Source: Colletes latitarsis (lineage: Eukaryota; Arthropoda; Insecta; Hymenoptera; Colletidae). Taken from it: a stretch of DNA of 64,000 bases. The stretch lies in the NCBI RefSeq assembly GCF_051014445.1, contig NC_135137.1, positions 27,095,501 through 27,159,500 on the forward strand, written 5' to 3'. Made by a program: the position numbers and the translations under genes. Below, in pieces: positions 36,603 to 48,034 of the stretch (the first letter of the stretch is position 1; each line of letters starts with the position of its first letter). Below the pieces are notes generated by a model. That model made no database searches. It was not told the origin of the DNA and was given only the letters and a program-made list of their open reading frames with translations.

Positions 36603-37763
36603 ACACGAACATATGGAACGACTTAATAATGGGCAAAATTGTAAGAGTGGAAGTAAAAATCTTCAAAAAGAGAAATTAAGTTATTTCTCGATTATTTATA
36701 CACCCATTAATCGACACTCATTACAAGCAATAAGTGGCTGAATGGCAAGATTATTGGATGCCTCCATAAATCTTGTAAAATTTTGTCAACGTAATCTACA
36801 GGAATCGCTTTTATTGAGTTACTGATCGTACACGTTATGCAATTTAAGAGTTAAAGTTTCAATGTAAAAGAGTCTCACTTTTTATTTTCGTACCCTCGTT
36901 CGCATTTAGCAAAGAGCCATTGTATTTTAACATAGAATTTGCAAGAAATCATTGATCTGAACTGAACTGTATACAGGGTGTTCAGCCACCCCTGGGAAAA
37001 ATTTTAATGGGAGATTCTGGAGGCCAAAATAAGACGAAAATCAAAAATATCAATTTCTTGACTGAAGTTTCATTAGGAAGTTATTAAAAAATTAAATTAA
37101 AAAATTTCAAATCATTCTGAAAAAAATTATTTTTGTTTGAGGGGTCAATTACAATCATTTCTTGTGAATATACATACCCCCGAAATTCTACCCAGTTTCG
37201 AGAAAAAAATTCGTTACCGAAAATATAATGTGTAATAATGAATGAAGAATTCTCCTGAAATTTCACGTGTTTCAAATCGTTTTGAAAAAATTATTTTTGG
37301 CTGCGGGAGTCAGTTACAATTATTTTTGGTGAATAGACATAACCTCGAAATCCTAACCATTTTCAAGAAAAAAATTCATTACTGAAAATATAACACGAAC
37401 ATATAGAACGACCTAATAATTGGCAAAATTGTAAGAGTGGAAGTAAAAATCTTCAAAAAGAGAAATTAAGTTATTTCTCGATTATTTATACACCCATTAA
37501 TCGATACTCATTACAAGCATTAAGTGGCTGAATGGCAAGATTATTGGATGCCTCCATAAATCTTGTAAACTTTTGTCAACGTAATTTACAGGAATCGCTT
37601 TTATTGAGTTACTGATCGTATTCGTTATACAATTTAAGGATTAAAGTTTCAATGTAAAAGAGTCTCATTTTTTATTTACGTATCCTCGTTCGCATTTAGC
37701 AAAGAGCCATTGTATTTTAACATAGAATTTGCAAGAAATCGTTAATCTGAACTGAACTGTATA
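36603..37763. repeat. 371-bp direct repeats flanking a truncated transposon
   Basis: 36603-36973 and 37393-37763 are near-identical direct copies (both begin ACACGAACATAT and end GAACTGAACTGTATA). The first copy stops exactly where a TACAGGG element begins. The second continues past the same TATA into unique sequence with no element there. The unit length is 790 bp. Confidence 0.88.
36972..37391 (+). mobile_element. TACAGGG element fragment H (right end missing)
   Basis: The intact left end TACAGGGTGTTCAGCCACCC leads into the subfamily with TCAATTTCTTGACTGAAG and AAAAAATTAAATTAAAAAAT (shared with copy K), then two subrepeats. It stops abruptly in the subrepeat at about 37391, where the second 371-bp flank copy begins. 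No right terminus and no recurrent frame. Confidence 0.85.
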
Positions 37764-38108
37764 TAACTTGAACATTGGACAATTTTCTGTTAACTTGTTT
37801 GTATGTTTATATTATAGAATTTGTTAAATAAATTATTGCGCTTGCAAATAAGATTTTTTTCTATTTGCTAAATGATTGACTTCATGAACGTTGCGGGAGC
37901 CAACAGCCATAATATATTTAAAATGATCATTGACTTTCAGTAGTAACTTTTGCTATAGTTCATACGAATATAGTTACACAGACGAAACAGTCGCGTATCA
38001 AGATCTCTATTTTAACGTAATTTTTCACGAAATTACTCTTTTCGAGATGGCGTCTCCAAAACCTTTAATATCAGTGAATCAATCATTACGAAATTTAACT
38101 CATACGTC
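37764..38108. other. Spacer, no gene assigned
   Basis: A 108-codon plus-strand frame (37930-38256) starts here and runs into a duplicated noncoding segment. It has no recognisable domain, so I do not call a gene. Confidence 0.4.
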
Positions 38109-38699
38109 AAATAAATGCTTCTTAATTGCACGTTTCTACTTCAAAAACAGATTCACATTTTCTATAAAATTTAAAAACCGTGTGGATTTACGAAAAACAT
38201 GTTTTAAAAAAAAACAAAGCGAGCAAAATTTTATTCGAATAATAGGTAAAAAATAAAATAACGCGTAAATAATTTGTTTCTGTATAACGAACAACGGATA
38301 GACAGTTGTTTATATTTTATTTGTTATCCAAAATTACTGTTCCATAGTACTACATACAACAGATGATGTAAACAAAACACAATTGGGGTCCACAGATCTA
38401 GTAAAACTATTAAACATTTATTTTTATTGAATACATTATGCCTAAAAATATCAACTTCGTCTTTCCAATGCTTTGACGTTATGATAACTATTAGACTAAA
38501 ATAAATCTTTTAATTCAGTGTCCTGAAATCGCCATTATATCTTCTACAGAGAAATTACAAGCTTTCTTAGCTAAGTAACTTCCTCACAAACTTTTAAACG
38601 CTAACTAAATAAATGCTTCTTAACGCCAACATGAAATCGAACATATTTACAATTGCACGTTTCTACTTCAAAAACAGATTCACATTTTCTATAAAATTT
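38109..38699. repeat. Duplicated segment, copy 1, bracketed by 49-bp direct repeats
   Basis: 38180-38603 is a close match to 45070-45530 (shared pieces include CGAGCAAAATTTTATTCGAA and CATAGTACTACATACAACAG). Here it is bracketed by identical 49-bp direct repeats, 38124-38172 and 38651-38699 (starting AATTGCACGTTTCTACTTC), themselves preceded by AAATAAATGCTTCTTA on both sides. The second bracket copy carries an extra 27-29 bp. I see no transposase or polymerase sequence, so the nature of the unit is unknown. Confidence 0.8.
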
Positions 38700-39423
38700 C
38701 ATCGTTTTTGTCTGAAGCGTCGTCGTTTAAAAAATGTTCAATATTTGTTTTCATTGTAGCACCAGTCGGTGTTACATTTATACTGAATACAAAGCAACAT
38801 TAAATTTTTATTCTGGACGAATAGAATTAATAAAATCGAAGACACCAGGAACGCGTGTTTTTTGTTTACAGAACTAAAATCATTTCTGTAAAGTATGACA
38901 TTCAACTACATTTATTTCCACTAAATTTATTTGTGTAATAAAATTTCTACTTCCAATTAGCGAACTCTAAAAATGTCTGGGAACTGGCCTAGAAAACGAC
39001 TCCGCGAAGCCTCATCACTTCGGAGCGGATCCTTGGCCAGAGCAGCCGAAACGTCGCTCTCTCGCCTCTGCTTGCCTCGATGTTTCGTCGGGCAAAACCA
39101 AGGACCGGTTTTTATAACCTTTGGAATATACACTCGCGATCCTGCCTCGCCTCGAATTCTCAGCCGCGCTAACGAAATTCGTTGAATATTCCACGTATTA
39201 CGTTAACGTTCTGTTTCTAAACCCTGAATCGATCGTTTATCCCTCGACTACTAGGGTGAGCTCGCATTGATCCGCTCTCTTTCTTTCGAAATCTCGCGTT
39301 CGATCGACTATACACTCCGCGACAAAAAGATAGCACGCCATGTAATTTTGATAGCTTTCGTAAACGTAGTTAACATTAGATTTACGGATTGAGCCCATCT
39401 GATTCATTATTATTTGATTACTA
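38700..39423. other. Spacer, CpG-rich island and a Tc1-like end
   Basis: About 38960-39310 is CpG-rich with a 70-codon plus-strand frame of no known family. At 39309 the string TATACACTCCGCGACAAAAA then GATAGCACGCC resembles one end of a Tc1-like element; no partner seen. Confidence 0.4.
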
Positions 39424-39998
39424 TACAGGGTGTTCGGCTGCCCCTGGGAAAAATTTTAATGGGAGATTTTAAAGGCCAAAATAAAACGAAAATAAAGAAT
39501 ACCAATTTGTTGATGGAGGCTTCGTTAAAAAGTTATTAATAAAATTATTAATAAAATTTGTCCACCTACACGAATTTTTTTCTCACAAGTGCGTAGGATT
39601 TTGCGGGTATGTCTATTTACCAAAAATGATTGTAATTGACCCCCGCAACCGAAACTAATTTTTCCAGAACGATTTGAAATTTTTTTTCCCGTCGAAAAAA
39701 AAGCACCCTTGTCGATTTCTCTTAGAAATTCGTTTTCAATTTCTAGTAATTTTGTTTGATGCCCTATAGAAAGGTTGTCTAATAATTTTTTGTAGGTACC
39801 CATGAGCTCTACTTTAGAAAAAAGTTTCATAGAAATATATTCACTATTGTAGGAGTTATGGCTGTTTGAAAATTGGACCATTTTTATGGGATTTTCTCAC
39901 TTTACGGGGTCAAGGAACAACTTTTCCAATATTGTTAGAATTTCTACATATTCTTCACTAAAATACGCGTTATTGGTCTTTTGAAACATTAAAATCCT
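39424..39998 (-). mobile_element. TACAGGG element fragment I (right part missing)
   Basis: The left end TACAGGGTGTTCGGCTGCCC is intact. The copy breaks off at about 39998 (AAACATTAAAATCCT), in the core. The recurrent frame is open and merges with the terminal repeat, giving 118 codons on the minus strand at 39525-39881 (YKKLLDNLSIGHQTKLLEIE). Confidence 0.85.
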
Positions 39999-42900
39999 GG
40001 ATGGAAGTATTATATATAAAAGGCCCAACGTATGCATCGAAAATTAAACAGACTCCACTTTTCCTACAATCAAATGTTACGTATAATTAGCAATAATCAT
40101 AGAAAAGAACAATCTGTCCAGCAACTAAGCGTAAAATATTAAACGTTATTCTCATTGGTAAACACTTTTTTGTCCCTTCTGTAATTTCAAATTTAATAAG
40201 ATATTATAAAAAGTAATATTTGCTCACACAATGCTTCATTTTTTAAATTTGATTATCCATTACTTGTTATTTTTACTCACACTAATATCCAAGTCGAACT
40301 CTGTTACAATCGATTAATTTTCAAACTCGATTTTCTCGGAAACAAAGCTTCGTATAAAAAAATTCTGTCCTATCTGATCTATTTTTTCGCGAGAAATCAC
40401 CCTTTGTCCGGTTATACCACGAATATCGAAACAACATATATACGTAATATACAATATCAAATTTGAACATCTTAAATAAAGCATCTATTAATCGGTCCTT
40501 ACTTTGTAATAAATAAATCGGTTCGTTTATGCAGAGACGAATATTTTTAACTAAGTATATCGTTTAAAATATAATTTGTTAAAAAACCAAGAAAATACAA
40601 AAACAAGGACAATTTTTATTAACTTCGATATATTTACATACGTGTCATATTGGCGTGTATATTTTTATAACATTGCATTTTGTATTTACTGATGTTTTCT
40701 TATAAACGCGTGTAATGAACGCATTTTCTTCGAAATATTTTTAACTTTGACTCGCCAATGATACAATGTTTACAGGATTATAGAAACTCTAATATTTTTG
40801 AGAATATTGCAAATGAAACTTTTAATAATGCAAAAACTTCTGAACTCCTGAAGACCAAAGTATGAACGTATTTTAAGAAAATAAACCCAAACATCGAGAA
40901 TGAAAACAATACCAAAATACCATTTTCATCGAATATCTAAAAGTTTAAAAACAGTTGAATATATTGGACGAAGTATATTCTCAATCGAACGCTACTTAAA
41001 TAATATTCAACTTTATCACGATAAGGTTTTATTTTAATTATCACGAAAGTTACTAATTTTCTACCAACTGATTGAACGATTATTGTTCAAGGTAATCATT
41101 AAGAGAAATTATTAGTACCTAATAAAAGACGCGTACCTAATGCTACCTAATAAGACGACCGTCAGACTTGATTTCATGACCAGTTTAAAAAAAACTGCTT
41201 CTTACGTAAAGCAATACAGGTTCTACGTCCTCTATTTACATCTCACGTACAATCTTAAATGCAACCATATTCCTGAATAACACATTTAAATTTATTCATT
41301 TGTTCCAGTAGATGTTTAACGCTGCAAACCAATTTGCGAATTGTTTAATTGACCGTTCGCTGTCCTTTGTTAGAAACTCTACTACCTGAGGAACGTTTAC
41401 AACCATATTGAGAGCGTGCAAAGACCAAACATTTACAGGTATACCGAAGGTGAAAACCTGAAATTTTCGGATACTTTAGATTTAACTCAGGTCAGGAAGT
41501 AATTAGTTGGAGTTGGGTCGGATCCCAAAAGTTTCACGTTGCGTGGGTCCCGTAATTTTCAAAGTATCCCAAGACCCGAACTTGAATGTCTACCATTTGC
41601 ATATAAAGAAACGATTTACAATTCTACCATTAAACGGAGTTTCTGCAAACTACTGGGTGTCCTGGTAATCGTGATCCAATCGAAAATTAATAGTTCTTTG
41701 TACAAAAACAATTCGAAAACGCGGATAAAAACTTTTTTTGTATAACTCTACCGGACTAAATTGTAAATCTCAAGCATAACTGTGTCTGGAATACTTTTTC
41801 TAATAAAATCTTAATCGCAAGAATTTATACCAAGATCTAATTGGATCGGGATTTTTGGAATTGTTTTTCTCGATAACGGAAAAACGTGCAAAATTGTTTT
41901 AAATTGTATGCATTATCGATTTAATTTTAGATAAAGAATTATAGTCTTCTTAGTTGTGTTACTATTATATAATAATTGGAACAAGTTGGAATCAAGCAAA
42001 ATGGAAGAAATGGCTAAGGATGAACCTAGATATTGCATCAATAATAGAAAATTAGTTTCTTTTTATAGAATCATTGAATCATCCCTTCCAGTTCTATAGT
42101 GAATTATAGATTAGTTTCGTTATTATTATTTGTAATAAAGATTACATTTTTATAACGATGTTCACACAAAGAATAATTTTAATTATGTGTTGTAGCTTTA
42201 TATTTTTTTTCCTTCCCGCCTTTTTAAACAACAGCATTGATTTGATTTAGTCAACGACAAACTAACTATGGATCATTTTATTTTCTGTTGTTTCTCTAAG
42301 AAAAACTAACAAAAAATATAACAATGATACCAAAACTTCAAAAATAAATTAAACAGTTTCAATGGAAATAAATAAATATGAAAATAGCATAAATTTTCGT
42401 AAATTACTGTTTATCTTTTGAATGAATAAAAACCTAAATTAAAACAATTTGTTTATACCAAAGTCACAGTAATGACAAGAAATCTTTTAATTTCAGAAAA
42501 GTAGAAAAAATAAAGAAGACATTGACTATGAAGTGTGATCAACAAATTTTTTTTTGCCCCATTTTTTTGCCCAAAATACCTTGAATGATAAGCTTTGAAC
42601 AAAATAGCAATAACTTTGGAAATAACAGAAACTACAACTAATCCTTAGATTCACTTTAAATGTGTATGTATCATTTTCTTAAACAGCAAAATTGTTTATT
42701 TTCTTGTGAGAGTATTTTTAAAAAACTTCATTATTTAGATACGTGAATCATCTAATTTCTTACCCCAAAACAGCAAAATTGTTTATTTTCTTGTGAGAGT
42801 ATTTTTAAAAAACTTCATTATTTAGATACGTGAATCATCTAATTTCTTATCCCAAGAAAATAAAATAACTATTCGAGCGAACAAACGTGTAAATTGTTAT

Positions 42901-44285
42901 ACTTAGCTCTGAATCAGTATCTTCTAAATTAACAGAGGAAAAAGGTTTTTCGAAAAATTGAAAAATAAATATAATTTTTAAAAATATAATGTAGTTATTC
43001 TGTCACATTTATTCTTATTTGATACCTAACTATCATTCTTGTTGAAATCATGTCCGCGTGTTTAACTATTTATTCGAACGTATCTATTAATAAGTAATCT
43101 CAGAAGACACTTCTTACTACGAAATGAAGCATTTATGAACTTAAAATTGTATAAGAATTTTTTCAATACAAAGAATATATTGTATTATGTTTCTAACGTC
43201 TGGCACTTTATTTTAGGATCACTCTGTATACACGATTCAGGAAAACTCCCATGGCATTAAACCTACAATAGCTTTTAATATTTTAAATACGAAATTTTAC
43301 GCAGCATAATACATTAAAATATATTATGTATTATTATGCAGCGATACAAGAACTTGGATTTTTACTACTTAAAAATATCAATTTGTTTCAAATTAATTTA
43401 TGAATTGGTAGAATTGACGGAGAAACTAAAGGATGCGTTGTAAAATAACTTCCACTCTAGTAAAAGTACTAATAATGTAACAATTAGAAACATTAATACA
43501 TACTTAGTGAATAAAGTAAAAATAAAATTCTTCAAATGGATATAAAAAGAGGAGATAGAAATAGTATATAAAAGGTACCTTCGTAAAAATTATTATAATA
43601 AACTTCAAATTATATTCTGCCCTGAAAATTCAATGAATACACAGCTACCACAAATAAATTGAAAGATATCTGCTATAATTTATTAATTTTACTGTGCTCC
43701 TTCAGTAACAATATTTAGAGATTCTTGTAAATTGAGCTCTTGGAATCGAGAAGCGCATGAGTAAAAAAAAAAATTAAGAAATTACGTACATTGAATAATT
43801 TTAGAAAATATTTTCTAGAATTTTGTTTATTAACCCTTTAAACCCGTATTTCTGTGTGGCAAACAGTGTACCGCCGGAGTTATTCTGGCTCAATACAGTA
43901 CAAATGCACTCCATCATCTGTTGTACTTTTAGTTATCGTTATTATTATGTTGAAATTTGTTTCCGTATGTCTATCTATCGCGAAAAGGAAATGGCATTTA
44001 TTAGAAATTGTAAGCATATGTAAGTATGTGTGAGTGTAGTGTCCGTGATTATAAACACTCTTATCTATCTCTTCTCATATTTTATCCGAGTAAGTATTCA
44101 TCTGACATAGTGAATACATTGTACTTCGGTTTTTTAAATACTTTATCGCGTAATAATGTAACAAATTTTAAAAATAATGGAATATTATAAAATAAACATA
44201 ACATAATTATTATTTTATAATATAATGATTGTATTGAAAAATTCTTTAGTTTATTACATATACTAACAAGATGTAATTAAACATA
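39999..44285. other. AT-rich spacer, no gene seen
   Basis: More than 4 kb of AT-rich sequence without recognisable exons. Features within it are the tandem duplication at 42684-42857 (separate entry) and a lone piggyBac-type end TTAACCCTTTAAACCCG at 43830-43846. A short string GGATCACTCTGTATAC near 43217 looks like another transposon terminus. Confidence 0.5.
42684..42857. repeat. Tandem duplication, 87 bp x 2
   Basis: The unit starting CAGCAAAATTGTTTATTTTC occurs at 42684-42770 and again at 42771-42857. The first 78 bp or so are identical, with a few differences at the end (TACCCCAAAA against TATCCCAAGA). The high identity implies a recent event. Confidence 0.9.
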
Positions 44286-45035
44286 TGCAGGGTGATCAAA
44301 ACATCTTTTTGGTAAAAATTTTAAATACGAAAGTTTCCTAGTATTCAGAAGAAATATATCTAGTTTATTTATTTTTTATTCAATGAACGCTCTCAAAGTT
44401 ATTTGAAGAATAACTTTGTTTTTTTAAAAAAGACAATAAAACAAACTTTTGTATGAAACATTTTTTTTATTAAACTTTATCTCACAAATATATTTAAAGT
44501 CTCAGTAGTCTCTTACGTGTTCAAATTTCGAAACTATATATTATTCTACAATCTAATACTATTAAAACTAGTCTACAATCTTCATAACATATTTTTAAAA
44601 TACTCTCCATTTTGTACTAAATAATAATACAGTATATTGTAAAATTCACTTCTTACTTTTTTAAAAGCTTCCTTTCAAATATTTTTACTTTTCGCTTATA
44701 TAATTTAATTTGTCATTCTTTATTTTTGAAGTAACGAAAGTAACAATAATTCGATATTTTATTAAATATCTTTTTCAGATAAAATCCGATAAAAAAATGT
44801 TCCATTCAAGAGTGTTCTTTTTAGAAGAATCTCTAAATAAAAATAGAGGCTTCTATTTAAAAAAAAAACAAAGTTACTCTTCAAATAGCCTTGAAAGCGT
44901 TCAACAAATAAAAAATAAATAAACCAAATATATTTCTCTCTTGAAACTAAAAACCTTTTGTATTCAATACATTTACTAAAAATGTATTATTTTCAAGATA
45001 CTTAGATTTAAAATTTTCAAATAAACACCCTGTAT
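44286..45035. mobile_element. Long-TIR MITE of a second family, about 750 bp
   Basis: The left edge TGCAGGGTGATCAAAACATC and right edge AAATAAACACCCTGTATATG are inverted, and the arms continue inward for about 165 bp. TTATTTGAAGAATAACTTTG on the left pairs with CAAAGTTACTCTTCAAATAG on the right, as do TTTATTTATTTTTTATTCAA and its inverse. The middle is AT-rich without a transposase; the 70-codon plus-strand frame at 44710-44922 is not recognisable. It ends 35 bp from the second copy of the duplicated segment. Confidence 0.7.
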
Positions 45036-45069
45036 ATGTTACGTCACCAAACAAAGCTTACCAAAAAAC

Positions 45070-45530
45070 TACGTGGATTTCCAAAAAACATATTTTAAAA
45101 GAAAACAAAACGAGCAAAATTTTATTCGAATAATAGGTAAAAAATAAAATAACGCGTAAATAATTTATTTCTGTATAACGAATAACGGATGGACAGTTGT
45201 TTATATTTTATTTGTTATCCAAAATTTATATCTCGTAAAAAATATTTGTATAGCTGTTCCATAGTACTACATACAACAGATGATGTAAACAAAACACAAC
45301 TGGAGTCCACAGATCTATTAAAACTATTAAACATTTATTTTTGTTGAATACATTATGCCTAAAAATATCAACTTCGTCTTCCCAATGCTTTGACATTATG
45401 ATAACTATTAGACTGAAATAAATCTTGTAATTCAGCGTCCTGAAATCGCCATTATATCTTCTACGGAGAAATTACAAGCTTTCTTAGCTAAGTAACTTCC
45501 TAACAAACTTTTAAACGCTACAAAAGTAAT
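45070..45530. repeat. Duplicated segment, copy 2
   Basis: Close match to 38180-38603 in the same orientation, over more than 400 bp. It has a 27-30 bp stretch (45226-45256, TATCTCGTAAAAAATATTTG region) absent from copy 1, and lacks the 49-bp bracketing repeats seen there. No coding potential. The dispersed copy number in the genome is unknown. Confidence 0.82.
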
Positions 45531-47648
45531 TTACTAAAACAGAATTCAGATCCAAAATTCTCTAACAATCTTCTCGTAGAACGTAATTTACAAACACCTA
45601 ATTGTTAGAAATAAAGCGCCATTTGTTTCTGCGCCACCTAGAGTTCTTCTGACTTACTACTATTGTACCGTGTGTCTTTTGTCTGTAACGAAGCCTCTTA
45701 TTAAATGTGTGTTACTGAGGGGAAGTCGAGTTTTGCTCATTTAAATCCCCAAATTCCTAATCATCTCAAAAGTCGTGCAATAATTATTATCTGAAGGGTA
45801 CTAAAATTGAACGTAGACCCACACTTCTTTCCTGTCTAATATAAATTCTATCTAAGATGCAAATCAAGTCAAGCAACTCGTTAATATTGAAACTAAAAAT
45901 TTGCTAAAATTGAAATTTAATTAAAAAAGTCTTATAGGATTCTGGTATTATACTCGTCTTGTAGAACAATCTATACTAATAAGTCAGGATTTTTAACAAA
46001 AATTAAAAAACTTATTAAGAAAGAAATATTTATTAAGAGACGGGGCCATACAAAGCTTTCGTCTAAAATTACTCGCTGCACGAATACTGTTTACGTTCGA
46101 GCAATAATTTTCAAAAACAGAAAAAAATTGATGGACATTTCGTTCCCAAGGACTCGAAGATGAAAAATGAAGTCTACAACGTTCGAGTAAAAATTTATCA
46201 AACGTAGAATCGAAACGAATATTTTCGAACGAACGCGTCGTACAATGGCGAAACGGGACTAAATCGGTACGGTTCTTCGTTTCGTCGGGAAGCATCTCGT
46301 AACGTCGGCGCTCTGACAATTATTTCAGGAAACTGCGATCGTTTCACGCTTGAAAGACTGCCTAAATCGATTGGAATAAGCACCAGAATTCGTAATTTAT
46401 AAGATAGACGACGTTCGTCTGCCCATAACGTGAAATATTTCGAGTGTTGTTTGGCAATGCCGCTTCAGAGCGACGGCAATTTCCGTCGAATAAAAGAAAC
46501 GAATACTGGCTCTGCTATTTATTGTTTATTATGCTGTAACGGATAGAAGGGACGCTATAAATTCGTCCCATTGTGTCGCGAGTGCTATTCGACATTCGCG
46601 TTGGCGAAATTCTCGTGTTTTTATAATATACGAATTAAATTTTTCATCTCTTAATTTCATTTTTTATATACATTTATAGCAGAAAAAGCATTTCTTGAAA
46701 TTTGTCACATTTTATCATATGCTTGTTAATTAATTCAGTTGCATTTATAGATTAATATTTAAAATCGTCTAAGGCAGCGATTTTCAATTTTTTTTTTACC
46801 ATGATACAATGCTTAATAAAAATTAACGTATATAGATCGTATTTTATTATTAATATATGCATACTAAATAAATATATTTCGAACAAATATTAATTTTGAG
46901 ATTAGCTACCTCAATTGCACCTCTCGCCTCTGCACGCTTTATTTTCTTCGATGAATATTTATCTTACGCGTATAACGCTACGTACTATAGACAATAAAAA
47001 CGTTAAATAAATAAATGCAAAATGAAAATTCGAAATATTGGAATTGATGCTGTTCGTAAAATACGAAACCAAAGTGTATGATTTTGTTATTTATAACAAA
47101 TCATCAAGCATATGTTGAAATTTTGATTTAAAAAATTTATTTGAGAAAATTAACTTTTCTTTTTATGCAAGTGCTAGGTCCACCAACGTGTTTACATTTC
47201 GTTCATGAGAAGCTCCAAACGGTGAAATAATCCGTTAGATTTTTGCAATCTCGTTTCAAGACACAATAAATACTGAACTGTGTTTTTATTCGATTGAACT
47301 TCATGATTTATTTCCATCTTAGTTGAGACACTCGTAACAGGTGGAAGAATTCAGTCGTTCAACAGAATAATAGAATAATAGAATTTTTTCCCCAAAACTA
47401 TTATCATTTCTTGTATATTATTTAGTGTTCCAAAAATTAAATATATTGAGAAATGATCGACTTTTACGTTTACGAATTTTTGGTCACTGCTGTTTAGTGA
47501 TCTACAGCGCAATTTTAATTTTAGTGAATTATTATACGCTATGACCATCCTCGACAATCCTTACAACATTATGAAACATATTTTTTTAAAGTTTTCTTCG
47601 TGTTACGAATAGGTGTAGATGAAGAGTCGATAGATTTATAGTTAAAAG
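45531..47648. other. Spacer with a CpG-rich island
   Basis: About 46060-46620 is CpG-rich; minus-strand frames of 108 and 61 codons overlap there in different registers and have no recognisable domains. The flanks are AT-rich. No confident exon, promoter or repeat end. Confidence 0.4.
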
Positions 47649-48034
47649 AGAAAAATTTTAATGAGAGATTCTAGAAACCAAAATAAGACGAAAATCAAGA
47701 ATACCAATTTGTTGATTGAGGCTTTGTTAAGAAGTTATTAACGTTTAAAGTTCCGCCTGTAGAACGATAATCTGCGTCTATGCGATAGTGGTTCTCATTC
47801 AGCGTGAGAAACTTTACTTACTGACGTATCGACAGTCTTACAGTTTTGTGAATGAGTACCACTATCACGCGTACGCAGCTGTTGGCAGATTGCAGTTTTA
47901 CAAACGGAACTTTAAACCTTAATAACTTTTTAACGAAGCTTCGATCAACAAATTGGTATTCTTGATTTTCGTCTTATTTTAACCCCTAGAATCTCCCATT
48001 AAAATTCTTCCCAGGGGTGGTCGAACACCCTGTA
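47649..48034. mobile_element. TACAGGG element copy J, a near-complete palindrome
   Basis: The left arm (from about 47649, its first 20 bp lost) and right arm (ending CACCCTGTA at 48034, then TA) pair over the terminal repeat and continue inward. TCTGCGTCTATGCGATAGTG (from 47771) pairs with CACTATCACGCGTACGCAG (47860-47878). The unpaired loop is only about 47 nt. The subrepeats and recurrent frame are absent and the inner 110 bp is not found in the other copies. Confidence 0.8.

Noticed and set aside
37930..38256. 108-codon plus-strand frame
   Set aside because: Runs into the duplicated segment, where the second copy does not preserve the frame start; no homology recognised.
45993..46383. 108- and 61-codon minus-strand frames
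   Set aside because: Overlapping registers in a CpG-rich island; no domains and no splice context to favour either.
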